Part shown: positions 63,880 to 64,000 of the stretch, piece after piece | How positions within the stretch are numbered: position 1 is the first letter of the stretch | Layout: each line of letters begins with the position of its first letter | NCBI RefSeq assembly: GCF_001663175.1 | Contig: NZ_CP016033.1 | Span: 2,976,001 to 3,040,000 of the forward strand | DNA: 64,000 nucleotides | Direction of reading: 5' to 3' | Source: Erythrobacter neustonensis | Lineage (GTDB): Bacteria; Pseudomonadota; Alphaproteobacteria; Sphingomonadales; Sphingomonadaceae | Position numbers and translations under genes: made by a program | The notes under the pieces: model-generated | Seen by the model: only the letters and a program-made list of their open reading frames with translations | The model's database searches: none | Told to the model about the DNA's origin: nothing

Positions 63880-64000
63880 CTTCTGTCCTTTCGATGTGGA
63901 CCCGCCACGCGAAAGGACCTTTTCCTCTCACCCGGGCGGATCACCGGCCCTGCTTCCCCTGATGACCACACCCTTGCACGCCGGAGGTCTCGGTCGCGCA

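Overview
The window comes from a GC-rich alphaproteobacterium, most likely a member of the Sphingomonadales (Erythrobacter/Porphyrobacter/Novosphingobium-like). This placement is inferred from overall base composition, the sequences of the str and S10 operon proteins, a REP-like repeat family (TGCTGAACTTGTTTCAGCA type) that I associate with sphingomonads, and the abundance of TonB-receptor, TetR and short-chain dehydrogenase genes. No database search was possible.

Layout. Positions 1-8415 hold the start of the S10 operon (rpsJ-rplC-rplD-rplW-rplB-rpsS-rplV) and the str operon (rpsL-rpsG-fusA-tuf), all on the minus strand. A tuf terminator and a separate rpsJ promoter lie between them, and there are structured leader and spacer RNAs. 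Positions 8751-10394 are an AT-rich foreign insert encoding an orphan reverse transcriptase (RT) of the unknown-group/defence type. Positions 10860-35892 are ordinary chromosome: regulators, apaG, an S9 peptidase, metZ, a TetR gene with its operators, polyprenyl-sugar glycosyltransferases, leuB, recO, ubiK, tspO, tlyA, small lipoproteins, ilvE, trhO, GSTs, a LysR/pirin/azoR unit, nadE, topoisomerase IB and yghU. Between tlyA and ilvE is a 726-bp gap that holds an 18-codon ORF with a complete Shine-Dalgarno sequence and its own terminator, plus a candidate small RNA on the other strand.

A tRNA-Gln (35974-36048) is followed by a defence island at 36468-42408, transcribed on the minus strand. 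Its order is a phosphoribosyltransferase-like/winged-helix protein, a highly structured 180-bp spacer that looks like a retron msr-msd, a retron-type RT, then GajA (OLD-family ATPase-TOPRIM) and GajB (UvrD-like helicase). A complete Gabija pair therefore lies directly downstream of a complete-looking retron in one apparent transcription unit. This is the most interesting feature of the window.

Positions 42826-61599 form a large catabolic region. L-rhamnose isomerase, the bifunctional rhamnulose-1-phosphate aldolase/lactaldehyde dehydrogenase, rhamnulokinase, an L-lactate dehydrogenase and a DeoR regulator make a full route from L-rhamnose to pyruvate plus DHAP. Five GAT half-sites phased at exactly 10 bp sit in the divergent promoter. 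Next come a Baeyer-Villiger monooxygenase, a TetR gene and a GlpD. On the other strand are a TonB receptor, a GH78 alpha-L-rhamnosidase, an HSL-type esterase and an SDR. Together they suggest uptake and stripping of a rhamnosylated, probably lipophilic compound, use of the rhamnose, and oxidation of the aglycone. The right edge (61935-63879) is a coupled set of a 3'-5' exonuclease-like protein and two unrecognised proteins, possibly part of a mobile element that continues beyond the window.
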